A DNA stretch of 64,000 nucleotides from Paenibacillus sp. FSL H7-0326 (lineage in GTDB: Bacteria > Bacillota > Bacilli > Paenibacillales > Paenibacillaceae). How positions within the stretch are numbered: position 1 is the stretch's first letter; each line of letters starts with the position of its first letter. The stretch spans positions 682,001 to 746,000 of the forward strand of contig NZ_MPVN01000002.1 in the NCBI RefSeq assembly GCF_001955535.1, in the 5' to 3' direction. The position numbers and the translations under genes are program-made. Positions 7,912 to 14,113 of this stretch are shown piece by piece. The notes under the pieces are model-generated. The model was not told where the DNA came from, ran no database searches, and was given only the letters and a program-made list of their open reading frames with translations.

Positions 7912-7997
7912 TGCCGAGGACGGGGGTCGAACCCGTACGATGGTCACCCATCGCAGGATTTTAAGTCCTGTGCGTCTGCCAATTCCGCCACCCCGGC
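7912..7997 (-). tRNA. tRNA-Leu (anticodon TAA)
   Basis: 86-nt class II tRNA. Acceptor GCCGGGG / CCTCGGC (one G-T), anticodon loop CTTAAAA giving anticodon TAA, a long variable arm (GATGGGTGACCATC), and T-loop GTTCGAC. The discriminator is A and CCA is not encoded. Confidence 0.94.
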
Positions 7998-8180
7998 GTA
8001 TGTGTATAGACTGTTTAACCAAACTCAATGTAAAGTTAAAGAACAATCCACAACCACTTTCGAATTCCCCAGCAAATATGCTCAAAAATCCGGTATCTCT
8101 TATTATATATGAACAGTCACGTTTTGACAAGCTCTGTGCTTACTTATATTCATGAAATCTTGATCTGACTTTAACCGCAC

Positions 8181-8206
8181 AAAAAAATCCACCTCTTCGA
8201 GATGGA
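8181..8206 (-). terminator. Terminator of the 133-aa lipoprotein gene
   Basis: 8-bp stem TCCATCTC / GAGGTGGA, loop GAA, followed by seven T on the minus strand. Confidence 0.88.
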
Positions 8207-8236
8207 CTCCTGAACGTTTGCATCGCCATGAATAGT

Positions 8237-8638
8237 TTATTCTTCATGATCTAAGCGCACGGCTTTGTATAATTGGCCTTCATGTTCAACAAGAATAACC
8301 TCATTCGTGTTCGCATCTTTTAATTGAAATATGAGCGATCCCGCTTTCAAATAATTGCTTAAGCCGTCTTGACCTTTAAGCTCGTTATCCTCTGTTAATT
8401 CCGATAAAGTTACTTCCATCGTTACTTCACCTAGCTCTTCACTTGCCAACTTATCTGGAAGAACCTCCTCGGTAATTACTTTATATGGAACCCCACCAGA
8501 CCATGTAACAAAAGGATCGTTGTTCTCCGTCTGAACTGTCCCTGCGGATGATTCTTCCCGCTCTGCAGAGTCTGTGGCGCAAGCGACAGGAAATAATAAG
8601 CACATCATGACGATCCCAAATTTTAATACATTCATCAT
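8237..8638 (-). CDS. Hypothetical lipoprotein
   Basis: 133-aa predicted lipoprotein. The N-terminal hydrophobic segment ends in the lipobox FPVAC (Cys about 20), then comes an acidic Ser/Glu linker and a compact ~85-residue domain (VPYKVITEEVLPDKL, then GEVTMEVTLSELTE, then GQLYKAVRLD). The family is not recognised. The ATG pair at 8638/8635 follows AGAGGGAG. It is a single-gene unit with its own terminator and is likely anchored to the outer face of the membrane. Confidence 0.65.
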   Translation of the reverse strand: MMNVLKFGIVMMCLLFPVACATDSAEREESSAGTVQTENNDPFVTWSGGVPYKVITEEVLPDKLASEELGEVTMEVTLSELTEDNELKGQDGLSNYLKAGSLIFQLKDANTNEVILVEHEGQLYKAVRLDHEE

Positions 8639-8733
8639 ATTTCTGCTCCCTCTAAGAAGTTGATCTGGTACCCTGAATAGAAAGCAGATCTACAGAATAA
8701 TAACGAGCTACCTTTATTTAGCTAAAACACAGA

Positions 8734-8850
8734 TTATTCTTCCTTGTACCCTTTCTTTCTGCTCGCCATTCTCATCCACCAAGCAATGCCACCAATACCC
8801 GCAGCAATAATTACAGCAAAGATAACGATATACCATCCATGAATATTCAT
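8734..8850 (-). CDS. 38-aa single-pass membrane micropeptide
   Basis: Starts at ATG 8850 with TAGGAGG 8 nt upstream. It encodes one membrane helix (WYIVIFAVIIAAGIGGIAWWM) and a charged tail ending KKGYKEE. The strong ribosome site and clean topology argue for a real micropeptide. It resembles the 30-aa gene at 30936-31028 in plan but not clearly in sequence. Function is unknown. Confidence 0.65.
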   Translation of the reverse strand: MNIHGWYIVIFAVIIAAGIGGIAWWMRMASRKKGYKEE

Positions 8851-9125
8851 TGTGCATTCCTCCTAAGATAGTTATACCCATATTATCTGCCACATTAAAC
8901 TTACTCACTCATTTCTTCATATTCATCACGAATGTTTAAACTCCAGCCGAATTGGTTTATTTAACTTTAAGATATTTTTTTCTGGATTATTGTAGAAATT
9001 TAGAACTAGTTCTGATAGACTATTCGTAGACATGAAAGTGAAAAAAGATGTGATAAAACAACCAGTTTGCAATGTAATTAGACCTGATTCATTACATTAA
9101 TCACTGGCATAGGGAGAATAGGCTT

Positions 9126-9344
9126 ATGAATAAAGAAGCGATTATTGCGATGAAACGTAATCAGCAGATCATGGTACGAAGCAAAGATGGAGAGACACTA
9201 ACTGGGTATCCTGTTCCTACAGATCATTCATCAAGGCTTGTATTAAAAACAACCTTTGGTCCGGTTTGGATACCATATGAGGAAGTAGAGCAAATTACCC
9301 GGATTATCAGTATTAACCGCTCAAGAAAATTGGCTTTATCTTAA
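9126..9344 (+). CDS. Small hypothetical protein, barrel-like
   Basis: 72-aa protein, one of few plus-strand genes here. After an N-terminal helix (KEAIIAMKRNQQ) it shows short strands (MVRSKDG, LTGYPV, RLVLKTTFGPVWIPYEEVEQI) suggestive of an SH3/Sm-like small barrel. The WIPYEEVEQITRI end is similar in plan to the N-terminal domain of the gene at 6694-7113. GGGAG lies 9 nt before the ATG. The family is not recognised. A 12-bp palindrome lies ~115 bp upstream. Confidence 0.6.
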   Translation: MNKEAIIAMKRNQQIMVRSKDGETLTGYPVPTDHSSRLVLKTTFGPVWIPYEEVEQITRIISINRSRKLALS

Positions 9345-9463
9345 AGTTATCCTACAATGTACTGTTCATAAATTTACAACGCAATGTAAATCATAGATAT
9401 GAATTAGCTGGGGCTTGGCATCATGGCTCTGGCTATTTATTATTTAATGGGGGTGAGCTAGTA

Positions 9464-9685
9464 ATGAACAATATGCCTAAGCTTCTCATATTTGCTGGGA
9501 TTGCACTGATCGTGATTGGCTTGATCTGGATGGTTCTCGGAAGATTTGTGCAACTTGGTAAATTACCAGGAGATATTTATGTAGATCGAGGGAACTTTAA
9601 ATTCTATTTCCCCATTGTTACTTGTATCGTTATTAGTCTTATCCTTACGTTGATCTCCTGGATTATCCGCCACTTTATGAAATAA
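9464..9685 (+). CDS. DUF2905 family membrane protein
   Basis: 73-aa integral membrane protein with two membrane segments (residues 6-27 and about 47-68) separated by the family-typical GRFVQLGKLPGDIYVDRGNFKFYFP stretch, of which LPGDI is the key part. Length and layout match DUF2905. In other Bacillales this gene lies near ruvAB-queA; here it stands apart. GGGGGTGA precedes the ATG. The biochemical role is unknown. Confidence 0.88.
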   Translation: MNNMPKLLIFAGIALIVIGLIWMVLGRFVQLGKLPGDIYVDRGNFKFYFPIVTCIVISLILTLISWIIRHFMK

Positions 9686-9692
9686 ACAGCAG

Positions 9693-9977
9693 CTAGTATT
9701 TCGTCCAATAATCCATTCCATCTGATGAAGCTGGTATCGAACGCACCGGCGTTTGCTCCTCTGGCTCCCAGCCCTCTAGAATCATAATGTGTTCTGTAGA
9801 TGATTGATCCTGCCACTTAATAAATCCTTGTCTTTCTAACTCTCTCAGAGCCTTCCGAATACCACTTTCTGTTCTTCCGGTCTTGACTTCCAGTTCCATC
9901 ATTTGAGGCATGCGTCTCCGCTGCCCACAAAAATTGTATAGGATCCGCAGCAGTTTGCGTTCAAAATCAGGCATCAT
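9693..9977 (-). CDS. Winged-helix-like DNA-binding protein, second gene of LexA-boxed unit
   Basis: 94-aa protein. Residues about 1-55 fit a winged helix-turn-helix: FERKLLRILYNFC (helix 1), MPQMMELEVKTG (helix 2), ESGIRKALRELERQG (recognition-type helix), then FIKW as a wing strand. The C-terminal ~40 residues are acidic and unstructured-looking. The start at 9977 or 9974 is chosen from GGGAG at 8-11 nt. It starts 13 nt after the 66-aa gene stops, so both are read from one promoter carrying a LexA box. It is likely a small regulator induced with DNA damage; the target is unknown. Confidence 0.65.
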   Translation of the reverse strand: MMPDFERKLLRILYNFCGQRRRMPQMMELEVKTGRTESGIRKALRELERQGFIKWQDQSSTEHIMILEGWEPEEQTPVRSIPASSDGMDYWTKY

Positions 9978-9989
9978 CCTCATCACTCC

Positions 9990-10190
9990 CTAAGCTGTTA
10001 TCGTTGTTCTAACAGGTCGCCAAGCCAGCACATTCTCCTCGTTAAAGGTTCTCGGAGCCCCTGTATGAAGACATGTGGAATAAATTCTGCCATTTACTAT
10101 TCGATGAATTTCAATATTACGTTGACTAACCTGCCCTGCTCGATCCAGATAAACGATTTCTACAACCTTGCCAATATATTTACGTGGCAT
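9990..10190 (-). CDS. Small barrel-like protein, first gene of LexA-boxed unit
   Basis: 66-aa basic protein, beta-rich by eye (YIGKVVEIVYLDRAG, then RNIEIHRIVNGRIYSTCLHTG, then FNEENVLAWRPV), possibly a WYL- or SH3-like barrel fragment. I do not recognise the family. GGGGTGAGCTT precedes ATG 10190. Its promoter (10226-10255) holds a near-consensus Bacillus LexA site between -35 and -10, so induction by DNA damage is expected. It is co-transcribed with the winged-helix gene downstream. Confidence 0.6.
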   Translation of the reverse strand: MPRKYIGKVVEIVYLDRAGQVSQRNIEIHRIVNGRIYSTCLHTGAPRTFNEENVLAWRPVRTTITA

Positions 10191-10207
10191 AAGCTCACCC
10201 CAAATAA

Positions 10208-10255
10208 GAACATTTGTTTGTATCTATTATATAGGAACACACGTTCTTTTATCAA
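10208..10255 (-). promoter_or_regulatory. Sigma-A promoter with embedded LexA (SOS) box
   Basis: On the minus strand -35 TTGATA (10250-10255) and -10 TATAAT (10226-10231) are 18 nt apart. GAACACACGTTC (10235-10246), read on the plus strand, lies in the spacer. It matches the Bacillus consensus CGAACRNRYGTTYC except at the two outermost bases. A weaker copy GAACATTTGTTT (10208-10219) lies at the expected transcript start. The -35/-10 and box are seen directly; LexA binding is inferred. Confidence 0.7.
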
Positions 10256-10326
10256 CTGTAAAATTTGTCTTCTTCACTCTTAAAAATTCAAATCTATGAT
10301 AAGATGCATCATACGGAGTCTTACGC

Positions 10327-10364
10327 AAAAAGACCCTTGCATACCAATATGCAAGGGTCTTTTT
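10327..10364. terminator. Terminator after the shorter CNNM gene
   Basis: Perfect 17-bp inverted repeat (10327-10343 / 10348-10364) with CCAA loop, ending in AAAAA/TTTTT, so usable on both strands. Confidence 0.9.
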
Positions 10365-10410
10365 CCAACGATATGAGATCTATATAAACTTTCACGTAAC
10401 AGATCGTCCC

Positions 10411-11481
10411 TTAATGGGCAGGCGCACTGTTCACTGCAATATCATCATATTCGTCATGAATATCTCCTACGATCTCTTCCAATATGTCTTCCATCGTAAC
10501 GAGCCCTGTAACTTGGCCGCTGGCATCGGTTACAAGTGCAATATGAACCCGATTCTGCTGCATTTTAGTAAGAACATCCTTAATGGGCGAGGTCTCCTTA
10601 AGACTTGGCATCGGATGAATAAAACCGTTCAGATCAAATTCTCTGCCTGCAGCAATGCTTGTCAGCATTTCTTTCGTGTTGATAAAGCCAAGATATTGCT
10701 CTTTATTCCCTTTATTAATAACAGGGTAACGGGTGTACTCATACTGATGAATGACCTCAAGTATGCTCTCAAGGGACATATCACTGCTAAAGGTAGCTAT
10801 TTTCCCTTTTGGAATCATGATCTCCTTCAATATGCGCTCATCAAAATCAAAAATATTCTTCAAATAATCAAGCTCTGTCTGATTAATTTCTCCACTCTCA
10901 TAGCTGTTGTTGACAATCAGCTTCAGTTCTTCCTCTGAATACACGGTATCATGACCTGCAGGCTTCACACCAAAAATCTTCAACAAGAGGCGAGCCGAAT
11001 TGTTCAGTGCAGTAATTACAGGATACATTATCTTACCGAACCAATACAGCGGACCTGCCAGCAGCAGAGTCATTCTCTCAGAGAACTGAATAGCCAGTGT
11101 CTTCGGAGCAAGCTCACCAATAACAACGTGCAGGAAGGAAACAACCGACAAGGCAATAACATAGGATAATACCGTCGATAGGGCTGCCGGCAGATTCCAG
11201 CTATCAAAAACCGGATGAAGCATTTTCTCGACTGTTGGTTCACCCAATGCACCCAGAACGAGCGCCGTAATCGTGATTCCCAGCTGACACGCCGATAGAT
11301 AATAATCCAGCTCATGTGCGACCTTTTTGGCTAGAACAGCCTTCTTGTTGCCTTCCGCAATCAATTGGTCGATCCGTGACATCCTCACCTTGAGAATCGC
11401 AAATTCAGCTCCAACGAAGAATGCTGTCAGTCCAATGAATACAGCTACCAAAAACAAATTTAATGCAATTGTTCCGTCCAA
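10411..11481 (-). CDS. CNNM/CBS membrane protein lacking CorC tail (TlyC family)
   Basis: 356-aa hemolysin-III/CNNM-type membrane protein, a family that includes Bacillus magnesium exporters such as MpfA. The N-terminal DUF21/CNNM domain (about 1-190) has four hydrophobic segments, e.g. ACQLGITITALVLGALGEP. Two CBS motifs follow (about 205-330), ending in TMEDILEEIVGDI. Unlike its neighbour it stops right after the CBS pair and has no CorC_HlyC domain. TTG start; AAGAGGG lies 6 nt upstream inside a hairpin, and GGAGGTGA lies before the hairpin. It is tandem with its paralog and probably arose by duplication. Confidence 0.88.
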   Translation of the reverse strand: MDGTIALNLFLVAVFIGLTAFFVGAEFAILKVRMSRIDQLIAEGNKKAVLAKKVAHELDYYLSACQLGITITALVLGALGEPTVEKMLHPVFDSWNLPAALSTVLSYVIALSVVSFLHVVIGELAPKTLAIQFSERMTLLLAGPLYWFGKIMYPVITALNNSARLLLKIFGVKPAGHDTVYSEEELKLIVNNSYESGEINQTELDYLKNIFDFDERILKEIMIPKGKIATFSSDMSLESILEVIHQYEYTRYPVINKGNKEQYLGFINTKEMLTSIAAGREFDLNGFIHPMPSLKETSPIKDVLTKMQQNRVHIALVTDASGQVTGLVTMEDILEEIVGDIHDEYDDIAVNSAPAH

Positions 11482-11513
11482 TGATTTCCCTCTTATAAGA
11501 GGGATTCACCTCC
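11479..11513 (-). promoter_or_regulatory. Hairpin-embedded ribosome site, shorter CNNM gene
   Basis: CCCTCTTATAAGAGGG (11488-11503) forms a self-complementary stem between GGAGGTGA (11506-11513) and the TTG start (11479-11481). The 3' arm is itself a ribosome-binding sequence. Confidence 0.6.
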
Positions 11514-11559
11514 AGAGTCCTATAGTATTTTACATATTTAAGATCTACAAAAAACAAAA

Positions 11560-12864
11560 TTATTGTTGAATTTTACTTAATACGACCTGCTTGATTTGGA
11601 AGTTATCCATCTCCTTGACCTTCCATACCTGCTCATCCTGTTCAACGACATCGCCTTCCTCAAGAGAAGCCCCCCGCTTGGATTGAATCCAGCCGGCAAT
11701 CGTATCTACCTCATCAGCTCCGTCAAATATGAAGCCGAATTGCTTCTCCAGCTCATCCAGTAAGACTCGGCCACTGATTAGATATTCGTTCTCTCCAAGC
11801 TGCTGGATGTCGGCCTTCTCATCACTGTCAAATTCATCGCGAATCTCGCCAACGATCTCCTCTAGAATATCCTCCATCGTTATAATCCCGGAAGTACCGC
11901 CGTATTCATCAATAACGACTGCCATATGCACCCTTTGCTGCTGCATTTTGATCATCGCTTCCTGAATTGGTGTAATTTCCGAGACATACGGCAGCTCACG
12001 CACAAATTCTTCAAGGCGATGCTCACTTCCGTCTACGATATGAGGGAGCATCTTCTTCACGTTGACTACACCGATAATTTTGTCCTTATCTCCAGCTTCA
12101 ACAACCGGATACCGTGAGTAATTATACTCATCAAAAATAGGAACAATATCTGCATAAACCATGTCGATATCGAGCGTTACCAGATCCACACGCGGAACCA
12201 TGATGTCTTTCGCGTCCCGTTCATCAAAGGAAAATACATTTTCCATATAAGCAAGCTTTGTCTGATTGATCTCGCCGCCTTCGTAGCTCTGATTCATGAT
12301 GATCTTGATCTCATCCTCAGAATACGCCTGTTCGTGACCCGCTGGCTTAACCCCGAAAGCACGCAGCATAACGCGTGAAGAACCGTTCAATGCCCAAATG
12401 AATGGGGACATGATCTTACCGAACCAATAGAGAGGTGCTGCGAGCAGCAAGGTCATCTTCTCCGCAAATTGGATCGCCAATGTCTTCGGTGCCATTTCAC
12501 CTACAACCACGTGCAGGAAGGTAACTAAGATAAATGCAATCGCATAAGAAGCCACAGATGAAACAGCCTCGGACAAATCAAAGTAGTTAAACACCGGATA
12601 CAGCAGACTCTCAACAGCCGGTTTACCCAGCGCTCCTAGACCAAGTGCAGTAACCGTAATACCGAGCTGACAGGCTGACAAATAATAATCCAGATCTGTA
12701 GCTACTTTTTTGGCAACCACTGCTTTCTTGTTTCCTTCAGCGATAAGCTGATCGATACGCGACATCCGGATCTTAACTACAGCGAACTCAGCAGCAACGA
12801 AAAACGCAGTAAGCGCAAGTAATATGACAAGTAATATTAAATTGGTAAACGTGATAATGTCCAA
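11560..12864 (-). CDS. CNNM/CBS/CorC membrane protein (TlyC family)
   Basis: 434-aa full-length member of the CNNM (DUF21)-CBS-CorC_HlyC family, linked to divalent cation (Mg2+, Co2+) efflux or homeostasis. Order: CNNM domain about 1-190 (KPAGHEQAYSEDEIK marks its end), CBS pair about 205-335 with VVIDEYGGTSGIITMEDILE, then the CorC_HlyC FAD-like domain (about 350-430, NEYLISGRVLLDELE and DTIAGWIQ). It starts at TTG with the same hairpin/ribosome-site arrangement as the paralog downstream, 78 nt away. The transported ion is inferred from family only. Confidence 0.92.
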   Translation of the reverse strand: MDIITFTNLILLVILLALTAFFVAAEFAVVKIRMSRIDQLIAEGNKKAVVAKKVATDLDYYLSACQLGITVTALGLGALGKPAVESLLYPVFNYFDLSEAVSSVASYAIAFILVTFLHVVVGEMAPKTLAIQFAEKMTLLLAAPLYWFGKIMSPFIWALNGSSRVMLRAFGVKPAGHEQAYSEDEIKIIMNQSYEGGEINQTKLAYMENVFSFDERDAKDIMVPRVDLVTLDIDMVYADIVPIFDEYNYSRYPVVEAGDKDKIIGVVNVKKMLPHIVDGSEHRLEEFVRELPYVSEITPIQEAMIKMQQQRVHMAVVIDEYGGTSGIITMEDILEEIVGEIRDEFDSDEKADIQQLGENEYLISGRVLLDELEKQFGFIFDGADEVDTIAGWIQSKRGASLEEGDVVEQDEQVWKVKEMDNFQIKQVVLSKIQQ

Positions 12865-12894
12865 TAATTTCCCTCTTAAGAGGGATTCACCTCC
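12862..12894 (-). promoter_or_regulatory. Hairpin-embedded ribosome site, longer CNNM gene
   Basis: CCCTCTTAAGAGGG (12871-12884) is a perfect palindrome placed between GGAGGTGA (12887-12894) and the TTG start (12862-12864), exactly as in the paralog. Confidence 0.6.
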
Positions 12895-12960
12895 AGGAAT
12901 ATTTACAGCATCTCTATTGAATAACTGTATTTAAATTTAAAAGTTCGAATGAAATATACA

Positions 12961-13092
12961 TTACAACTTCGGCCGATGAGGGGCGGTGTTCATGAGAAGA
13001 ACCTTGTTCATGCCATCATGATCAGCCCGCTTGAATATTTTCCGTTCGTTTAATTGCGTCTGCGATTCAAAATACAGTAACGCCTTCCCAAT
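12961..13092 (-). CDS. Possible 43-aa small protein with ATT start
   Basis: A 44-codon frame opens at ATT 13092, seven nt after GGAGG within CGGAGGGGAGG, and reads GKALLYFESQTQLN... to ...TAPHRPKL. The peptide has balanced composition and no in-frame ATG, GTG or TTG near the ribosome site. ATT starts are rare but known (infC). The alternative is a 16-codon GTG frame from the same ribosome site (GTG GAC ACA). It lies in the leader of the CNNM pair, so it could be a separate gene or an upstream regulatory frame. Confidence 0.35.
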   Translation of the reverse strand: MGKALLYFESQTQLNERKIFKRADHDGMNKVLLMNTAPHRPKL

Positions 13093-13503
13093 GTGTCCAC
13101 CTCCCCTCCGTAATATTCCTACAAGTATATCATGATTGATTGCTAACCATCCAGTTCAACGTTATGGTTACAGCTTTATAATAGCTGCCGATGCCTCAAG
13201 ATCTTATACAAAAGGTAATGTTATCGTACCTTGATATAAGTCCAGCGTATGAATTCATTAAGAATGTACAAAACTCATTCTTTCTACAATATATTGAAAA
13301 GTCTAAATTATATAAACAATATATGGACCAATTAAACAAAAATTGCTCTATTAAACCCACCATTTTGCATGCCTATACCTATATATAAATGTACTTGATC
13401 CTCTTTCTCTGCTATGAAGTTAACTCACACATTACTTACAATATTGTAAGAGAAAAGAATCCATTTCATATGAATATGAAATCGATCTAAGAAAATAAAA
13501 TAA
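13093..13503. other. AT-rich gap with no convincing gene
   Basis: Very AT-rich stretch between the 43-aa frame and the tRNA terminator. A 65-codon plus-strand frame (13191-13388) has no ribosome site. A GTAATGAAT-like AT sequence and poly-A/T runs occur, but I see no RNA fold, repeat or promoter I can defend, apart from the ribosome site of the 43-aa frame at its left edge. Confidence 0.5.
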
Positions 13504-13534
13504 AACAGCCTTTGCTTATTACGCAAAGGCTGTT
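13504..13534 (-). terminator. Terminator of the tRNA pair
   Basis: 12-bp stem AACAGCCTTTGC / GCAAAGGCTGTT followed on the minus strand by TTTATTTTATTTT. Confidence 0.88.
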
Positions 13535-13540
13535 CAGGTA

Positions 13541-13614
13541 TGGGCCCTGAGGGACTCGAACCCCCGACCAATCGGTTATGAGCCGACCGCTCTAACCAAC
13601 TGAGCTAAGGGCCC
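13541..13614 (-). tRNA. tRNA with CAT anticodon, probably tRNA-Ile2 (lysidine)
   Basis: 74-nt cloverleaf: acceptor GGGCCCT/AGGGCCC, D-arm GCTC...GAGC, anticodon loop CTCATAA (CAT), T-loop TTCGAGT. The loop CTCATAA and body resemble Bacillus tRNA-Ile2, whose C34 is changed to lysidine by TilS, more than elongator tRNA-Met (TTCATAC loop). The Ile2 call is therefore by resemblance; elongator Met is the alternative. Confidence 0.8.
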
Positions 13615-13659
13615 TGAATCAATATTCTATTACACATATGAGTACGCTGTATGTAACAA

Positions 13660-13733
<74 letters not shown>

Positions 13734-13763
13734 TCATTAAAACTTAAAACAGCGACATCTAAT

Positions 13764-13793
13764 AATATACATGATGTGTAATAGAATTGTCAA
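13764..13793 (-). promoter_or_regulatory. Sigma-A promoter of the tRNA pair
   Basis: On the minus strand TTGACA (13788-13793), 18-nt spacer, TATATT (13764-13769), ending about 30 nt before tRNA-fMet. Confidence 0.75.
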
Positions 13794-13825
13794 GGCACTT
13801 TTTTTGGAGGAACGAATGCTGCTAA

Positions 13826-13990
13826 TTACGGAATAAAACGGACACCATACCGCCCCTTACGTGATTTGTATACCTCCACCTGCTGCGGCTCATCATGTCC
13901 ATAGATCCATCCGTCCTGCTCCATCCGCTTCGCGAAGCAGCCCGCCTGAAACTTACTTCCGTATAATCTTGAATAATATACCCATTTCAC
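13826..13990 (-). CDS. 54-aa hypothetical basic protein
   Basis: Frame of 54 codons starting at GTG 13990 with AAGGAAG about 10 nt upstream. The peptide is rich in aromatic and basic residues (KWVYYSRLYGSKF, then CFAKRMEQDGWIYGH, then VYKSRKGRYGVRFIP) and reads like a compact alpha/beta domain. The run of conserved-looking aromatic and Gly positions makes chance unlikely, but I do not recognise the family. It sits between the solute-binding-protein terminator and the tRNA promoter, which overlaps its 3' flank. Confidence 0.55.
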   Translation of the reverse strand: MKWVYYSRLYGSKFQAGCFAKRMEQDGWIYGHDEPQQVEVYKSRKGRYGVRFIP

Positions 13991-14060
13991 TCGTGTTCAT
14001 CTTCCTTTGACTCCATAGTGGATGTTGTTTCCTTTCTACCATTAGGATACCCAAATGCGA

Positions 14061-14102
14061 AAAAAATAGCCGCAAGATGAAATTTAATCAAGCGGCCCTT
14101 TT
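14061..14102 (-). terminator. Terminator of the exporter operon
   Basis: Imperfect stem GGCCGCTTGA / TCTTGCGGCT with a T7 run on the minus strand, 12 nt after the stop of the solute-binding-protein gene. Confidence 0.75.
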
Positions 14103-14113
14103 GATCATTTTAT

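Noticed and set aside
7811-7951. Upstream extension of ung
   Set aside because: It would run through the tRNA-Leu terminator and into the tRNA, and GAGGAG precedes the internal ATG that matches the family start.
13191-13388. 65-codon plus-strand frame in the AT-rich gap
   Set aside because: No ribosome site before the ATG; AT-rich composition makes an open frame likely by chance.
13541-13614. Elongator tRNA-Met
   Set aside because: The loop CTCATAA and body resemble tRNA-Ile2 more than Bacillus elongator tRNA-Met; still noted as the alternative.
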